A DNA stretch of 64,000 nt from Cytidiella melzeri (taxonomy: Eukaryota > Basidiomycota > Agaricomycetes > Polyporales > Irpicaceae): positions 35,176 through 99,175 of the forward strand of contig JABYQR010000161.1 in the NCBI GenBank assembly GCA_022592445.1. Direction: 5' to 3'. Positions 33,445 through 43,606 of this stretch are shown here, piece after piece. Below the pieces are notes generated by a model, which did no database searches, had not been told where the DNA came from, and saw only the letters and a program-made list of their open reading frames with translations. Position 1 is the first letter of the stretch; each line of letters opens with the position of its first letter. The position numbers and the translations under genes were made by a program.

Positions 33445-36400
33445 CTACTCGTGAAACCCACCCATAGCCCGGACTGCCTCAACCATTCGCTTGTATTCTC
33501 TCAGTAGCTCCGCAACTTCCGAGACTTTGATGTCGCCCTCAGTGCACTCTAAGAATCTGGCATTGGGGGGAGATATGCGGATCGCTATCGGAGAGGCTGC
33601 TCTTGAAGAGACCGGTGAGTCAAACCGAGTGGTGGTGGGAGGGGGTAGAAGTAGCGATTCGCGGCGCGATGGCGTAGGCGACAACTGTACGAGGTCAGCT
33701 TCAGTCACCGAATGTCAACCGCAGCACTCACCCTGCCACCTTCAGACACCTGTGGATGCGTAAGACGTGAGAGTCCCGGCATGCTCGCTAGTCGATCGGT
33801 GATGCTCTTGCGCCCTTTCGCTATTCTTCGCCTGCTCCGCTTGTTCCTACTACTCATCATGCTCTCGAAGCTTCGGATGCTGCGTGCGTCGTGCTCCTCC
33901 TCCTCGTCTTCGCCTTCTTCAGAGTCTTCGTCCTCTTCGTCGTCACCCTCTTCCTCCGATGACTCTTCCCTCCGAGCTGATCGGATAGAGGCCGGCCGTG
34001 AGGGAACTTCTACTAGCTGTTGACCGTCTTCATCCTTCTGCACTGGCGTTTTCGAACGAATCCCAGCTCCGGGCAAAGAAGCAGCAATACTGGCTATTGA
34101 AAACGATGTATCTCGACGAAGAAGGCCAAAGCCTGGGCGTGAAGTGTTCCACGGAGCTGCATCCTGGTGTTCTGGATCCGCAACAGCTGCGTCAGACACC
34201 TGAGTTCCCGGTAGAAGCGCACGCAGGACGCCGAACGACGTGTCGACGACTCCTGTCAAAACCTTGTTCGCGGAACCAGCGATAGCGTCCACTTGTTGCT
34301 CAACGCGTCCACGTAGACTCGCTTGGACGCTTCGAGGTGAGGCTGGTTCAGTTCCTGGTCGTGTCACGGTGATTGGCGTTAATTCAGCAGTGCTACCAAA
34401 GCAAACAAACAGGTTGAGTGCACATTTAACATGTCAGTGTCAGTCGCAAAGCAAATACCTGATGACGTTCTTCTCACTGTCCCCAAGGCCGAGCGCTGCA
34501 AGGTCGACGTTTTCCAAAAACTCGGCCACAGCCATCAAGTTTATCAAGCAATAGCTCTCCTCCCCACCTATAGCTTGATTGCGGAAACGTTGAGTGTACA
34601 AGAGGTGGGATACGAGATGGGGAGGATTGGCCTTCACAGTTGCGAAAATCATGAGCGGCAAAATGATGTCGCCTGATACAGGTGTCGGACTTGAGGGTGG
34701 TGCAGGTGATAGTGTTAGACGAGGTGAAACTGAACGTGAGGAGGTCGTAGGTTCTTGAAGAGTGTCAGCGATAGAACTGCCGGAGTCAGAGTCTTCATGT
34801 AATCTTGTTGAATTGGCAGACAAGACCACCGTCGGCGATTCGTGCAGTAATCCCGAGGAGTTGGACCCTTCAAGAGGACTCGCAACCTCAACTTCCTCTT
34901 CCTCAGGAGAAGGGCCAAAAGAGATAGCACGAGGGGTCTTGTCGTCATACAGCGCTTCTTCAGGTTTCAACTTGATTGGTGGCAATCGTGATAGCCCATC
35001 TGGCGCAAATTGTCAATGTACTGTTTTAGATGACGGGTAACGAGTGTACTGACCAACCAGAATCTTGTGCGCTGCAACGAGGACCGCAGCCTTGTCTGTG
35101 GGCGCACGACAAGCAACATCCAACTGGGTTATTGCTGCATGCGCTATATCAGCAATATGCATTTGGTGCCATCAGGACTCATACATACTTTCGCCACAGG
35201 CTTTGACGACAGCTTCAAGGGCTGCCGCAGACTCGCCGACATCCACTCCGAGGTGGTCGAGAGTGAGGTCAAGAAGATTTACCGCAGCTATTCGACTAGA
35301 CAATGCTTCATCGTGCGTTGCATCGTCTGAGGAGCTCTGCATGAACAACCTAGCGGGAAGAGGTCAAAATCATGTGTCGCAAGGTCGGATATTTGACATA
35401 TACCGGTCGTAGAACACCGTGCACAGTGTCCTCTCCACAGCTTCGATAACTCCTCGTATCCTCTTGCTCTTCTCATTTTCCTGATGATCATCCGCCTCGC
35501 TCTCTTTCTCGGTATCGTCTTCCTCCTTGGCAATCTCTGCTAAAGACACCTTCTCATCCGCATCTGTGTTCTCAGCGGAAGACTGTATAGAACTCGTGCT
35601 GGCATGCCTGTGCTGCAGATGTAAGCCTCTAGGGAACGATGGTCGACTCCTCCACTTCCGCTTCAATAGCATCTCCTCAATCTCGTCATAAAACTCCTGA
35701 AACCGCTGCCCAACGTCATCCATACTCTCAGAAGCAGGGACACCAGTGCCCATCACATACCCACCTACACTCCCGTCCTCGTTCTTGGCCTTCGCTTTCA
35801 CGAACGGCAAAAGCCCCACGCGCTCCGCGAAATCCTCCAACCGCTCCGCCACCCACGACGGTGCACCACTCAGAGATAACCCAGCGCGTATATCAGCGTG
35901 AAGTGCTTTGAGAACAGTCCGTGCGACATCCTTCCGAACAATCCGCTTCGAAATTGTAAAGGCAGGCACTCCGATAGCGTGGTCTGCTCCGTCAGTAGGT
36001 GATTGGACCTGAGCTTCTAATGACATGGTAGAGGGTACGCCTGCTTGAAGTGGTGCGACGTTTGTTTGTGGACTAGCTGGTGGGGTGGGTGTAGAGGTCC
36101 GGCCAAAGAGAGAAGCAAAAGGATTGGATAATCTCGACGCTGCGATTGCTGTCGTGGTGGGAGCAGCTCGCGGGCGAGGTGGCAATGGGGGTTTCGCGGG
36201 ACTAGAGATGGAGTGAGGACGAGGCGGCAACGGAAGTGATGGATGGTGTGATGTAAGGTCATATGTTGGGTAAGTGGAATCGGCAGGAGACTTTGGTGAT
36301 GTCGGCAGAGGAAGGGGCGAAGACGGGGCAGAGGGTGGTTGAAAGAACTGAGGTGCAGAGGTAGTGACTGGTAATGGCGGAAGACTGTTAAAAGTCGATG

Positions 36401-37242
36401 AGCGAGTAGCGGGATCCTGGATGGCTTGATACACTTTCGACGATGTGTCAATCGTCGAACGAATGACCAGTAATTCACTGTGAAATATCAGCTCAATTGA
36501 TCACATGGAGGGAAGCACTGAAACGTATGAGAGACTGCAGAGTTGACGTACTCTGCCATTGTGCCGCGCAGCCCCGAAAGAGTGACCATGGGCGCGTCGG
36601 GGTTCGTGCCATCCCAAAAGGCAATATGGTCGTTAAGGAACTCGATAGTGATCGCCTCACTCGTAGGATGCGCCTCCAGTGGCAGCAGCAACGTTGCCTG
36701 GACATTTTCATAACGCTATTCCATTCCGTTCTTCGCAGTGATTATACATTTATCGCACGCACCTTCCCAATAGAGATCGCATCCCAGATCTTATTCCACT
36801 CAGGCCCGTGGTCTGTCTCCGTGCCAAGTTTTTCTAGCATTGCCCAGCCCGTACTCGCAGAATCCAAGCCCCCCTTCTGCGCCGCCGCCTTCAAATGCAT
36901 GAGCTGCAGCTTGGTCGTTGCATCCCCCTGAGAGGTATGAGGCTGCGGAGAAGCCTGCACTGTTGACTGCATCGTGATACCTGTCGCCGTGGAGGTGGGC
37001 GGCGCACGTTGTCTCGGTGTATATGGTACATAGCGCGGCTGCGCTGGTAGCTGGCTTGCTTGAGCATCCACAGCGGTTGTCGATGATGACGAAACTGAAG
37101 ACGAGGAAGAGCCTGGGAGGGTCGGAGAGAGCAGTGGATGTGCAGTCAAAGATTCATGCGAGCTTGTCCGGAGAAGGCTTCCATGGGACCGGCCGATAGA
37201 GCTTGGAGGGTGTAAATTGTTGCGCTTGAGCTCGGGGTTCAT
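33445..37242 (-). CDS. VPS9-domain Rab guanine-nucleotide exchange factor
   Basis: A multi-exon gene with start at 37242 and stop at 33445-33447. A Ser/Pro-rich N-terminus leads to a helical region (WAMLEKLGTETDHGPEWNKI, ITIEFLNDHIAFWDGTNPDA) and a long proline-rich linker. Then follows the helical bundle and VPS9 core: RKDVARTVLKALHADIRAGL, SSRIAAVNLLDLTLDHLGVD, and, after a spacer, DIILPLMIFATVKANPPHLV with YTQRFRNQAIGGEESYCLIN and LMAVAEFLENVDL. VPS9 domains activate Rab5/Vps21-type GTPases at endosomes. An acidic block (about 30 Glu/Asp around 33870-33960) and an SR-rich tail follow. An insertion of about 60 Ser-rich residues separates the helical bundle from the VPS9 core. Domain identity is clear; the exact subtype (Vps9, Muk1 or another) is not. 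Confidence 0.87.
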
Positions 37243-37251
37243 GACAAACAG

Positions 37252-37490
37252 CTAGACGGCTTGTACTAGTGGTTGTGCTCGCTCAACTTGAAAGAAATGC
37301 ACATGCCCAGCTGCTGTAATTATTCATAGCCGACATCCGTTAACAGCTTCATCTATGAAGCTAATGAATAAGCTGTATTCGTACCGTTTGTGATTTGTAT
37401 TTCCTCCGTTCCTTCAAGCTCTTCTAGCTTTCCGATACAATCAACCGTGGTGGGTAGAAGAGATGAATCAGGACGTTGACTATCGACCAT
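37252..37490 (-). CDS. Candidate 55-residue two-exon ORF just upstream of the VPS9 gene
   Basis: ATG at 37490, exon 1 reading MVDSQRPDSSLLPTTVDCIG, then KLEELEGTEEIQITN. A 73-bp intron (GTACGA...TTACAG) follows, and exon 2 ends HVHFFQVERAQPLVQAV with a stop at 37252-37254. Only 9 nt separate this stop from the ATG of the VPS9 gene on the same strand. Both could therefore lie on one mRNA, or this could be a long regulatory upstream ORF. The splice restores an open frame whose composition is protein-like. I do not recognise the peptide. If the intron were not removed, the frame would stop soon after the donor. Confidence 0.45.
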
Positions 37491-38035
37491 GATGCGCAGC
37501 TCATTGGGATTGCAGCCAAGCCAACCCTACGCTAGGGTCTGCGTGTGGCGGCGCCTGAAACTGCATATTCGAAACATCAAGTGCGGATATGTACGTTATA
37601 CGTTCTTACTACATATAGTAAGTCTTGATAATCTGCCGCCTCGAGCCGGTGTGACTAACCGTGACATTTTTACGAACACCCCATGTCTTTTATGCCCTTC
37701 GCCGGCATCCTGCCGTAGCCCTCTCTTCCTCTCTAAACTGGCTGAAAATATTACAGTGTGTCAGACAGATGAACAGGTATAAACTTCCACGTACTTTTTC
37801 TTCTTTCCAGCCGAGGATTTTTAGCGCAATGGGCTGAGCGCCGAAGTTTTTTACGAACAGTACCTACTAAAGCATAGTACTGTAACAGTCAACATACGCC
37901 GCACAGTGCACACCTCCTATAGCTAGGTCTTCACAACCAAAGCCACCCTCCGATAAGCTCCTTTTCCTTCTCTCCTCAAACCAAACTCTCGGCAAAGGGG
38001 AAAAAAAAAACAGAAACACAAAAAGAAAGAAAGAA
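37491..38035. promoter_or_regulatory. Divergent intergenic region, VPS9 locus / hypothetical gene
   Basis: 545 bp between divergent start codons. The right end is an A-rich leader (runs of A and GAAA before the ATG at 38036). No gene seen. Confidence 0.4.
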
Positions 38036-39098
38036 ATGTCCACACGAAGAAACGGATTCATCGACCCAATCAAAGACGCGATGTCCACACCCGTCTCTGC
38101 CGATCCCAGGGTGGAAAAAAAACTGGCAGTGAATTTGAAAGAGAGGTCTCCTGTGGAGCTTCGAGAGGCTGTTTCTCAGCGCGTACTCGCGGAGCAAGTG
38201 TTGGATATCAAAGGCACGTATTGTCCGAGGTATGTTATGTATGCCGTCCCCAACACGCGTGCATCTATTTTTTTACTCATTATACCACCCACCCACACAC
38301 ACACACAAAACACACATGAAAAACGCACAAAAAACGCTACGCTAGTCCGGACGACATGGTGTACGCCCACGAGATTTTCCCAGAGGGATATAGCACTGGC
38401 GCGTGCGACGATATCGTGACGCGGCATGTCGAAGAGATGCAGAGGTTGTTTGACATCCAGGCTGGAGATTACCTCACAGAGGCGATAGACGGGTACCTCT
38501 CCAGAGACGACGGGATTGACTTGCCAGAGGTTGAGGTGCGTTTTTTTGTGTGTTTGTTCACAGCAACGTGTTTGAACCAAAATAAAACAAAAAAAAAAGC
38601 AGCGTTTCTACCACTCCATCTCGGATTCAACGTCCCCAAACCGGATAGAAGCTGCCAACACGTTTTCCACACACAAATACGCGTACCTACAAACGTTACT
38701 CCCTACGATGCGTCAAGGCAGCGTGTACCGTCCTAGTCAATCACCCAAGTCACCTTTACTCGTTCGTGTACGACAAACACAGTTCCCTGCGAGCCTAGTC
38801 GAATATCGGGAGATGGAGGATGTGAGCGTGCGGTGGTGCATCGCGGTTTTCCTTGTGGGTGGTGGTGACGAGGACACCAAGGAGAAAGCGCGCTCGTTGT
38901 ATAGGTGGACCGAACAACAAGTGAAACCTCTCGAGGATTTGTACGCCACGGATGTAAGTTTGGTCGTTTTGCGTTTGCGTTTCGTTGATGATGGGCGATG
39001 GACTTGACGAGATGTTTTTTTGGGTTCAGAGCGCGTTCAAAGCAGAGGTTCAGCGTGATGCGGTAGATCTGAATCCCAAGGCGCCGACGCCTTTGTAA
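38036..39098 (+). CDS. Unrecognised multi-exon protein
   Basis: Exon 1 (MSTRRNGFIDPIKDAMSTPV ... DIKGTYCPR) ends at a GTATGT donor. Exon 2 contains DDMVYAHEIFPEGYSTGACD, then DIVTRHVEEMQRLFDIQAGD and YLSRDDGIDLPEVE. After a T/A-rich intron comes RFYHSISDSTSPNRIEAANT with KYAYLQTLLPTM, then EYREMEDVSVRWCIAVFLVG and EKARSLYRWTEQQVKPLEDL. A short last exon ends VDLNPKAPTPL with the stop at 39096-39098. The middle splice sites are uncertain; one more intron may exist around 38720-38790. The protein is soluble, rich in acidic residues, without signal peptide. I cannot place it in a family. Confidence 0.6.
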
Positions 39099-41035
39099 GC
39101 TTGAAAGGCTCCCATTCCGACAGTGATTATTGCAACGCTGGTTTGGGAATGTCGTGCCTGCTTGTTCTGACGGCGTTGTCAGTGGGATTGTGAACATTGC
39201 CCCTCCTCGACAGGTGAGTGTCCAGTCGTATGCGGAACGGTGCTCAGTCAGACGTCTACTACATAAAAGTAAATTGACCTCACTCGTTCAAGTGAACCAG
39301 ATACATTGGGCGTTATCGTTATCATGTACTCGTCGCGCCGTGCTTCTCGGTCGTAGACTAGCTAGCCTAAAGGCAAAGGCGGGCGTATCGATTTCCTTCG
39401 TCTGCCGTCTCTTTGTTTTATATCATTATTCAATCGTCGTTCGAATTCATCGCCCACATTCCATTCCGTCGCCGGTATGACCGTTGCCAGCGGTAAATGC
39501 AAAAAAAGCAAAAGCATCTCTTCTTGAAACTTGAAGCAGCGGGCGACGATTTTTGATATGATAGGAACCTGTTGCCACCGAGCTACTAAACTGTTTTTGT
39601 TTGAGTGATGATGAAAAGTTGAGAGACTGAGATGAACGTTCTCGCGTTCACGTCGCACGGTTATGTTTCGTTGTTGCGAGGTGGTTATTGGATGGGGCGC
39701 GTGGGATGGAAGCCAGCGTGAGTGTGGGACGAAGTTGTGAGAGCCGAATGGAATATTCGCAGCAGTGTCGCGGGAATGTACTGTCATTTATCTAGGAACG
39801 GTAGAGCTTCTCGGGCGATATTTACTGAACTGTTGTTAACGACGTCTTTTCGATTGAGTCGCATGGATCAGGAACCTGGTCAGTTGGAATGGTTTAAACA
39901 CGCTTCGGGAGTTTGCGCGAACTGACAGTTGAGGGCTACATAGAACTGAGGACTTTTCGGACGATGCTCAACACCGCGAGTTTCGCTGAGTCAAAGAACG
40001 CCGCATGTTAGAGTTGCAAGTATCACCTCAGTTCGAGGTAGTAGAGTCATACGTCGAGGAGAGCTCCTGAGGACATGCTTCCCATTAATTTGAATGGCTG
40101 CACGGCGCTCCTGTGTAGGGCGGGAATTCGACACACTTCTCGCTCCGCCACTCGGGCGAAGCAAGCTAATTCCTTTTGAATGACATAGCGGATAACACAG
40201 TGCAGTAAGTATGGGAGCGAGCAGCAAGTCTATACTTGGCTACCTCGTGCCATATCCACCAAAGGGCTGTTCCCGAGCTGAATCGCGAAGCTGTCTGTCC
40301 GTTGTCATCTCCCGTCTCGGATGGGATTGGGGGATGACTCGCCCTTTTGGCGGCAGGCGCTACGTCGGCCTGAGGACATCACCGTTGGCATGCGATGGGA
40401 TGTTTTGAGATCCTCGGAGCGGTGAGCCTAACCTCCGGGAATTCTCTCCTGCCGGCGGTACAGTACAGTACACTCGCAAGTGATTCGGTGGAATGCTACC
40501 TAGGTTGCAGTCATGTGTTGCAGAGGAATGTTTTCCAGTTAGTCAGGGAGGCTCACCTGAGATGGCTGCGCACATTGACAACCACGAGTTGCCCACGGCG
40601 TGTGTGCTGCGTGGCCACGTACGTCCAAGCCCAAACGAAATGTGTCAGCCCGAGGAGTCAGGACGTAGTCAGCGACGGTTCCGGCGCATCGTGGTTGCAT
40701 GCGAGCTACGACGAACGGGGTTTGCAAAGCGTTTGGATGTGTTTCCGGGGGAAGACGACTCGGATGGTTTGCCTGCATCGGAGAGTGGATGCTAATCTCG
40801 ATTTAGAGGTTCTCACGGGGATGTCTACGCATTTTCAGTGCGCCTGCCACTGTTGCCACAATTCAACCCATTTCATCTTCCTGCGACCAAGGCGGACCAT
40901 GCGGCAATCACTCCAGTTACCTACCATTCCATAAAACATACATATATACCCTTCCCGTTCTCCATTCCATCCCCCTCCTTCGAATTCTCCCCCCTGCTGT
41001 GCAGCTATCAACCCTCGTCTTACTCCCACTCAGCC
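39099..41035. other. Long intergenic stretch, no supported gene
   Basis: About 1.9 kb. Several overlapping ORFs of 60-180 codons on both strands show no domain, signal peptide or consistent splice pattern. The last 100 bp are pyrimidine-rich, as expected for a leader of the gene at 41036. Confidence 0.45.
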
Positions 41036-41755
41036 ATGATCCAGACAGCCTCCCACTCACCAATCTACTACGTCGGGCAGCCGACCGTCATGCGTGCGAG
41101 CACCGCCTGGATAAAGTCCAGACCCAGTCTTGTAAGTCTTATTTCGCCAGCAAAGGCCTCTCCATGCCATGCTCATGAGCACTACGCTTCTCAGAACATG
41201 CAGACCGCCACCCTCCGCTACCAACCCTCAGACTCCTCACTGCGCAAGTCTGCCTCTCCTTCTCCCTCTCCCTCGGACGTTCCCACGGCTGTCGCTACCC
41301 TCCTCGGCCTGACAAAGCAGCTGCAAGACGTGCTGCGCCTCTGGAGCGAACAGCAGGCTACAGAAGCACAAGTCAGCGACGCTTTTGTACTTGTCGCCAT
41401 GCAGTTCAACGCGACGGTGAATGCGTTCACCAGGCACCACGTCGACATGAAGTGAGTACCGAGAGTCTCTCTCTGATCATGCGCTCATCATGCATCCTTT
41501 CCATCATCCATCATCAATCATCATAGGGACCTGCTCTCGATCCCGACGGAACTTCGTACCGTGTTGGAAGAGTGCTTGGGAGAGAACCCTTCCCATCTCG
41601 TGTTCGATCATTACATCCCCAGAGTCCGCATAGTGCTGTTCAGGCTTCTCCAGGGTTTGCAACGCAAGCAGGCTCCGTATTGGAAGGCAGTCGAGGACTC
41701 TCGGTGGGAAGTTCCACAACACATGGACGATTACAACGTCCGGTACCATCGTTGA
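41036..41755 (+). CDS. Bud6/Aip3 N-terminal-domain-like protein, stand-alone
   Basis: Three exons (41036-41131, 41195-41451, 41527-41755) give 193 residues with junctions in phase. The core is VPTAVATLLGLTKQLQDVLR, LWSEQQATEAQVSDAFVLVA, MQFNATVNAFTRHHVDMKDL, then IPTELRTVLEECLGENPSHL and IPRVRIVLFRLLQGLQRKQ. This resembles the helical N-terminal region of fungal Bud6/Aip3, the actin-nucleation co-factor of formins at polarity sites. The actin- and formin-binding C-terminal half is absent: the gene stops soon after the domain. It could be a regulatory paralogue that competes for localisation partners. The similarity is from memory of the family and is the main uncertainty. Confidence 0.65.
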
Positions 41756-43606
41756 GAACACTCAAGGTGGTGTTGGGTTTGGATATTGGGAAAAAAAGGA
41801 AGGAATTGGGAATTTTGCATGATGGAAATCATGATGGATGGAACACCTCCCCCCCTCTTTCAAGGTCGCAGGCATCACATCCGGTTTTCCCTACGTGGGA
41901 GAGTAACAGAAGATGTATTCATTTTCTTTTTTGTTTTCACGCTGCAAGAACAACAACCCCCACCCCCTCGGCGCGCGCTTGGGTTTGGTATTTGTCTTTC
42001 ACCGCCACCGGACGCAGGTGCACCGCCCATGGAATTCACTGCCCCCCCCCCCCTCCCCGCTCCTCCCATCTTCGATCTTTGGCATCACATCATTGCCTCA
42101 ACCTCGTCGTGTTGGACTCTCTGATGGAAACAGAACCACCCACCCTTACTACTACGCCGGCGCGAGTCTCACGCTTGTCCACTCCCACTCCCGCCGACCG
42201 ACGGTGATGTATACCTTGCAAGTCCCGACCAACACGAAGCTTACGACCATTCCAATACGCCGCCATCATCACTATACTTTACTTTACACCATTATTACCA
42301 AAGGAATATCGTTTCTCTCGGTACTTTAATCCCCACCTAATCCCCTTTTTTCTTTTCTTTGACATTCGTGAGTCTCCGCCCTTCTTTTTCGGATTTCATT
42401 CCCCCCGCATTTTTTTTTTTTTGTTTTCTGTATATCGTCAACGTTTCAACGTTTTCAACGCCCACCGCTGCATTTTATACCTAGGCTCATCGCAACTGCT
42501 AATCCCGTAAACCCTTTACTCCATTTCTGTTTTTTTCTGCTTGTTTGTTTGGTTCGTTCGTTTTGTTTCTCTACTCCCCCCGCACGCATGTATCAATAAC
42601 GATTTTTTCCTCTTTTTGCTCACGGAACATACCATACCATACATACATACATACGTACATTCGAATCAAATCAAATCAATCTGTTACTTAATCCTTTTGT
42701 GTTGTATTGGTATTGGGTATTGTAAAGAAGTGGGCGGTGGCACAGGCGAATATCCGGTTTTTTTTCCTACTATGTACTTGGTCGGATTTGTGATATGAGG
42801 AACATCCGTGAATTCGAAACTCCGGGTTTGGGTGACGGCCCGAGCTCGAGGATGTAACTCGGCCTCCTCGAGGCCACTTTCAAGTTAAACTGCCACTCCC
42901 GTTCTGAGTTACACATTTACTTGATACGAGTACACGTACACCATAGGATGCACTGTTACTTCTTTGTGGTATCTCGAATCCGTCACACTGGGATGAAATG
43001 AGGCGTGAATAACAATCGAGTCGAGTCGAGCCTCGTGACCTCATTGCAATTGACAGCTGCAGGCTATTATATTATATTATCGGGAGCTGTAAGTACGTCC
43101 ACGGTGTTGTTACTTGTACGCATTACAATCCCTAGTCCTCAACCAGACGTAAACATTCGACATACCAATTCCTTCCGACCAACATTTGCAGTCAAGTTCG
43201 TCACCAAGTCGAGGGGTGGAGTTGGCCTATAATAGCTCTTAGTATAGGTTTTGATTCCGAGTCGTGGCGTTCCTGTGAAGTCATATCCCCCAGATATTGA
43301 TATTCCACACCCCACACCAGCCAGCCAGCCAGGGGCAAGTAAAAGCACCTAGCTATAGGGGTACTCCGCCGTCCGGTCGACATACCTCATCGTTTCAAGC
43401 CCCTTTTGCATCATAGACTCCTTGTTCTCCCTCTCCCTCTCTCTCTCTTTCTCGTTCTCGTTCACGACGGCTCATTGACACGACACATACAAGCACAACA
43501 TCCGCCTAATAAACATCATCAAAGTCACTTTTTTTGGGATCCTCACCTCGATTCCAACAGCAGCAAAGCAGCAAGTAGGGGAAGTCAAAGACACACAACA
43601 AAAAAC
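41756..43606. other. Intergenic, homopolymer- and microsatellite-rich
   Basis: About 1.85 kb with poly-C near 42040, poly-T near 42410, a CATA-type microsatellite around 42625-42660 and a CT-rich tract at 43420-43470 that probably lies in the leader of the anoctamin gene. No supported gene. Confidence 0.5.

Noticed and set aside
40395..40934. 179-codon plus-strand ORF
   Set aside because: Composition is not protein-like, there is no domain or signal, and it runs into the pyrimidine-rich leader of the gene at 41036.
41572..42207. 211-codon plus-strand ORF
   Set aside because: Out of frame with the last Bud6-like exon and then low-complexity intergenic sequence.
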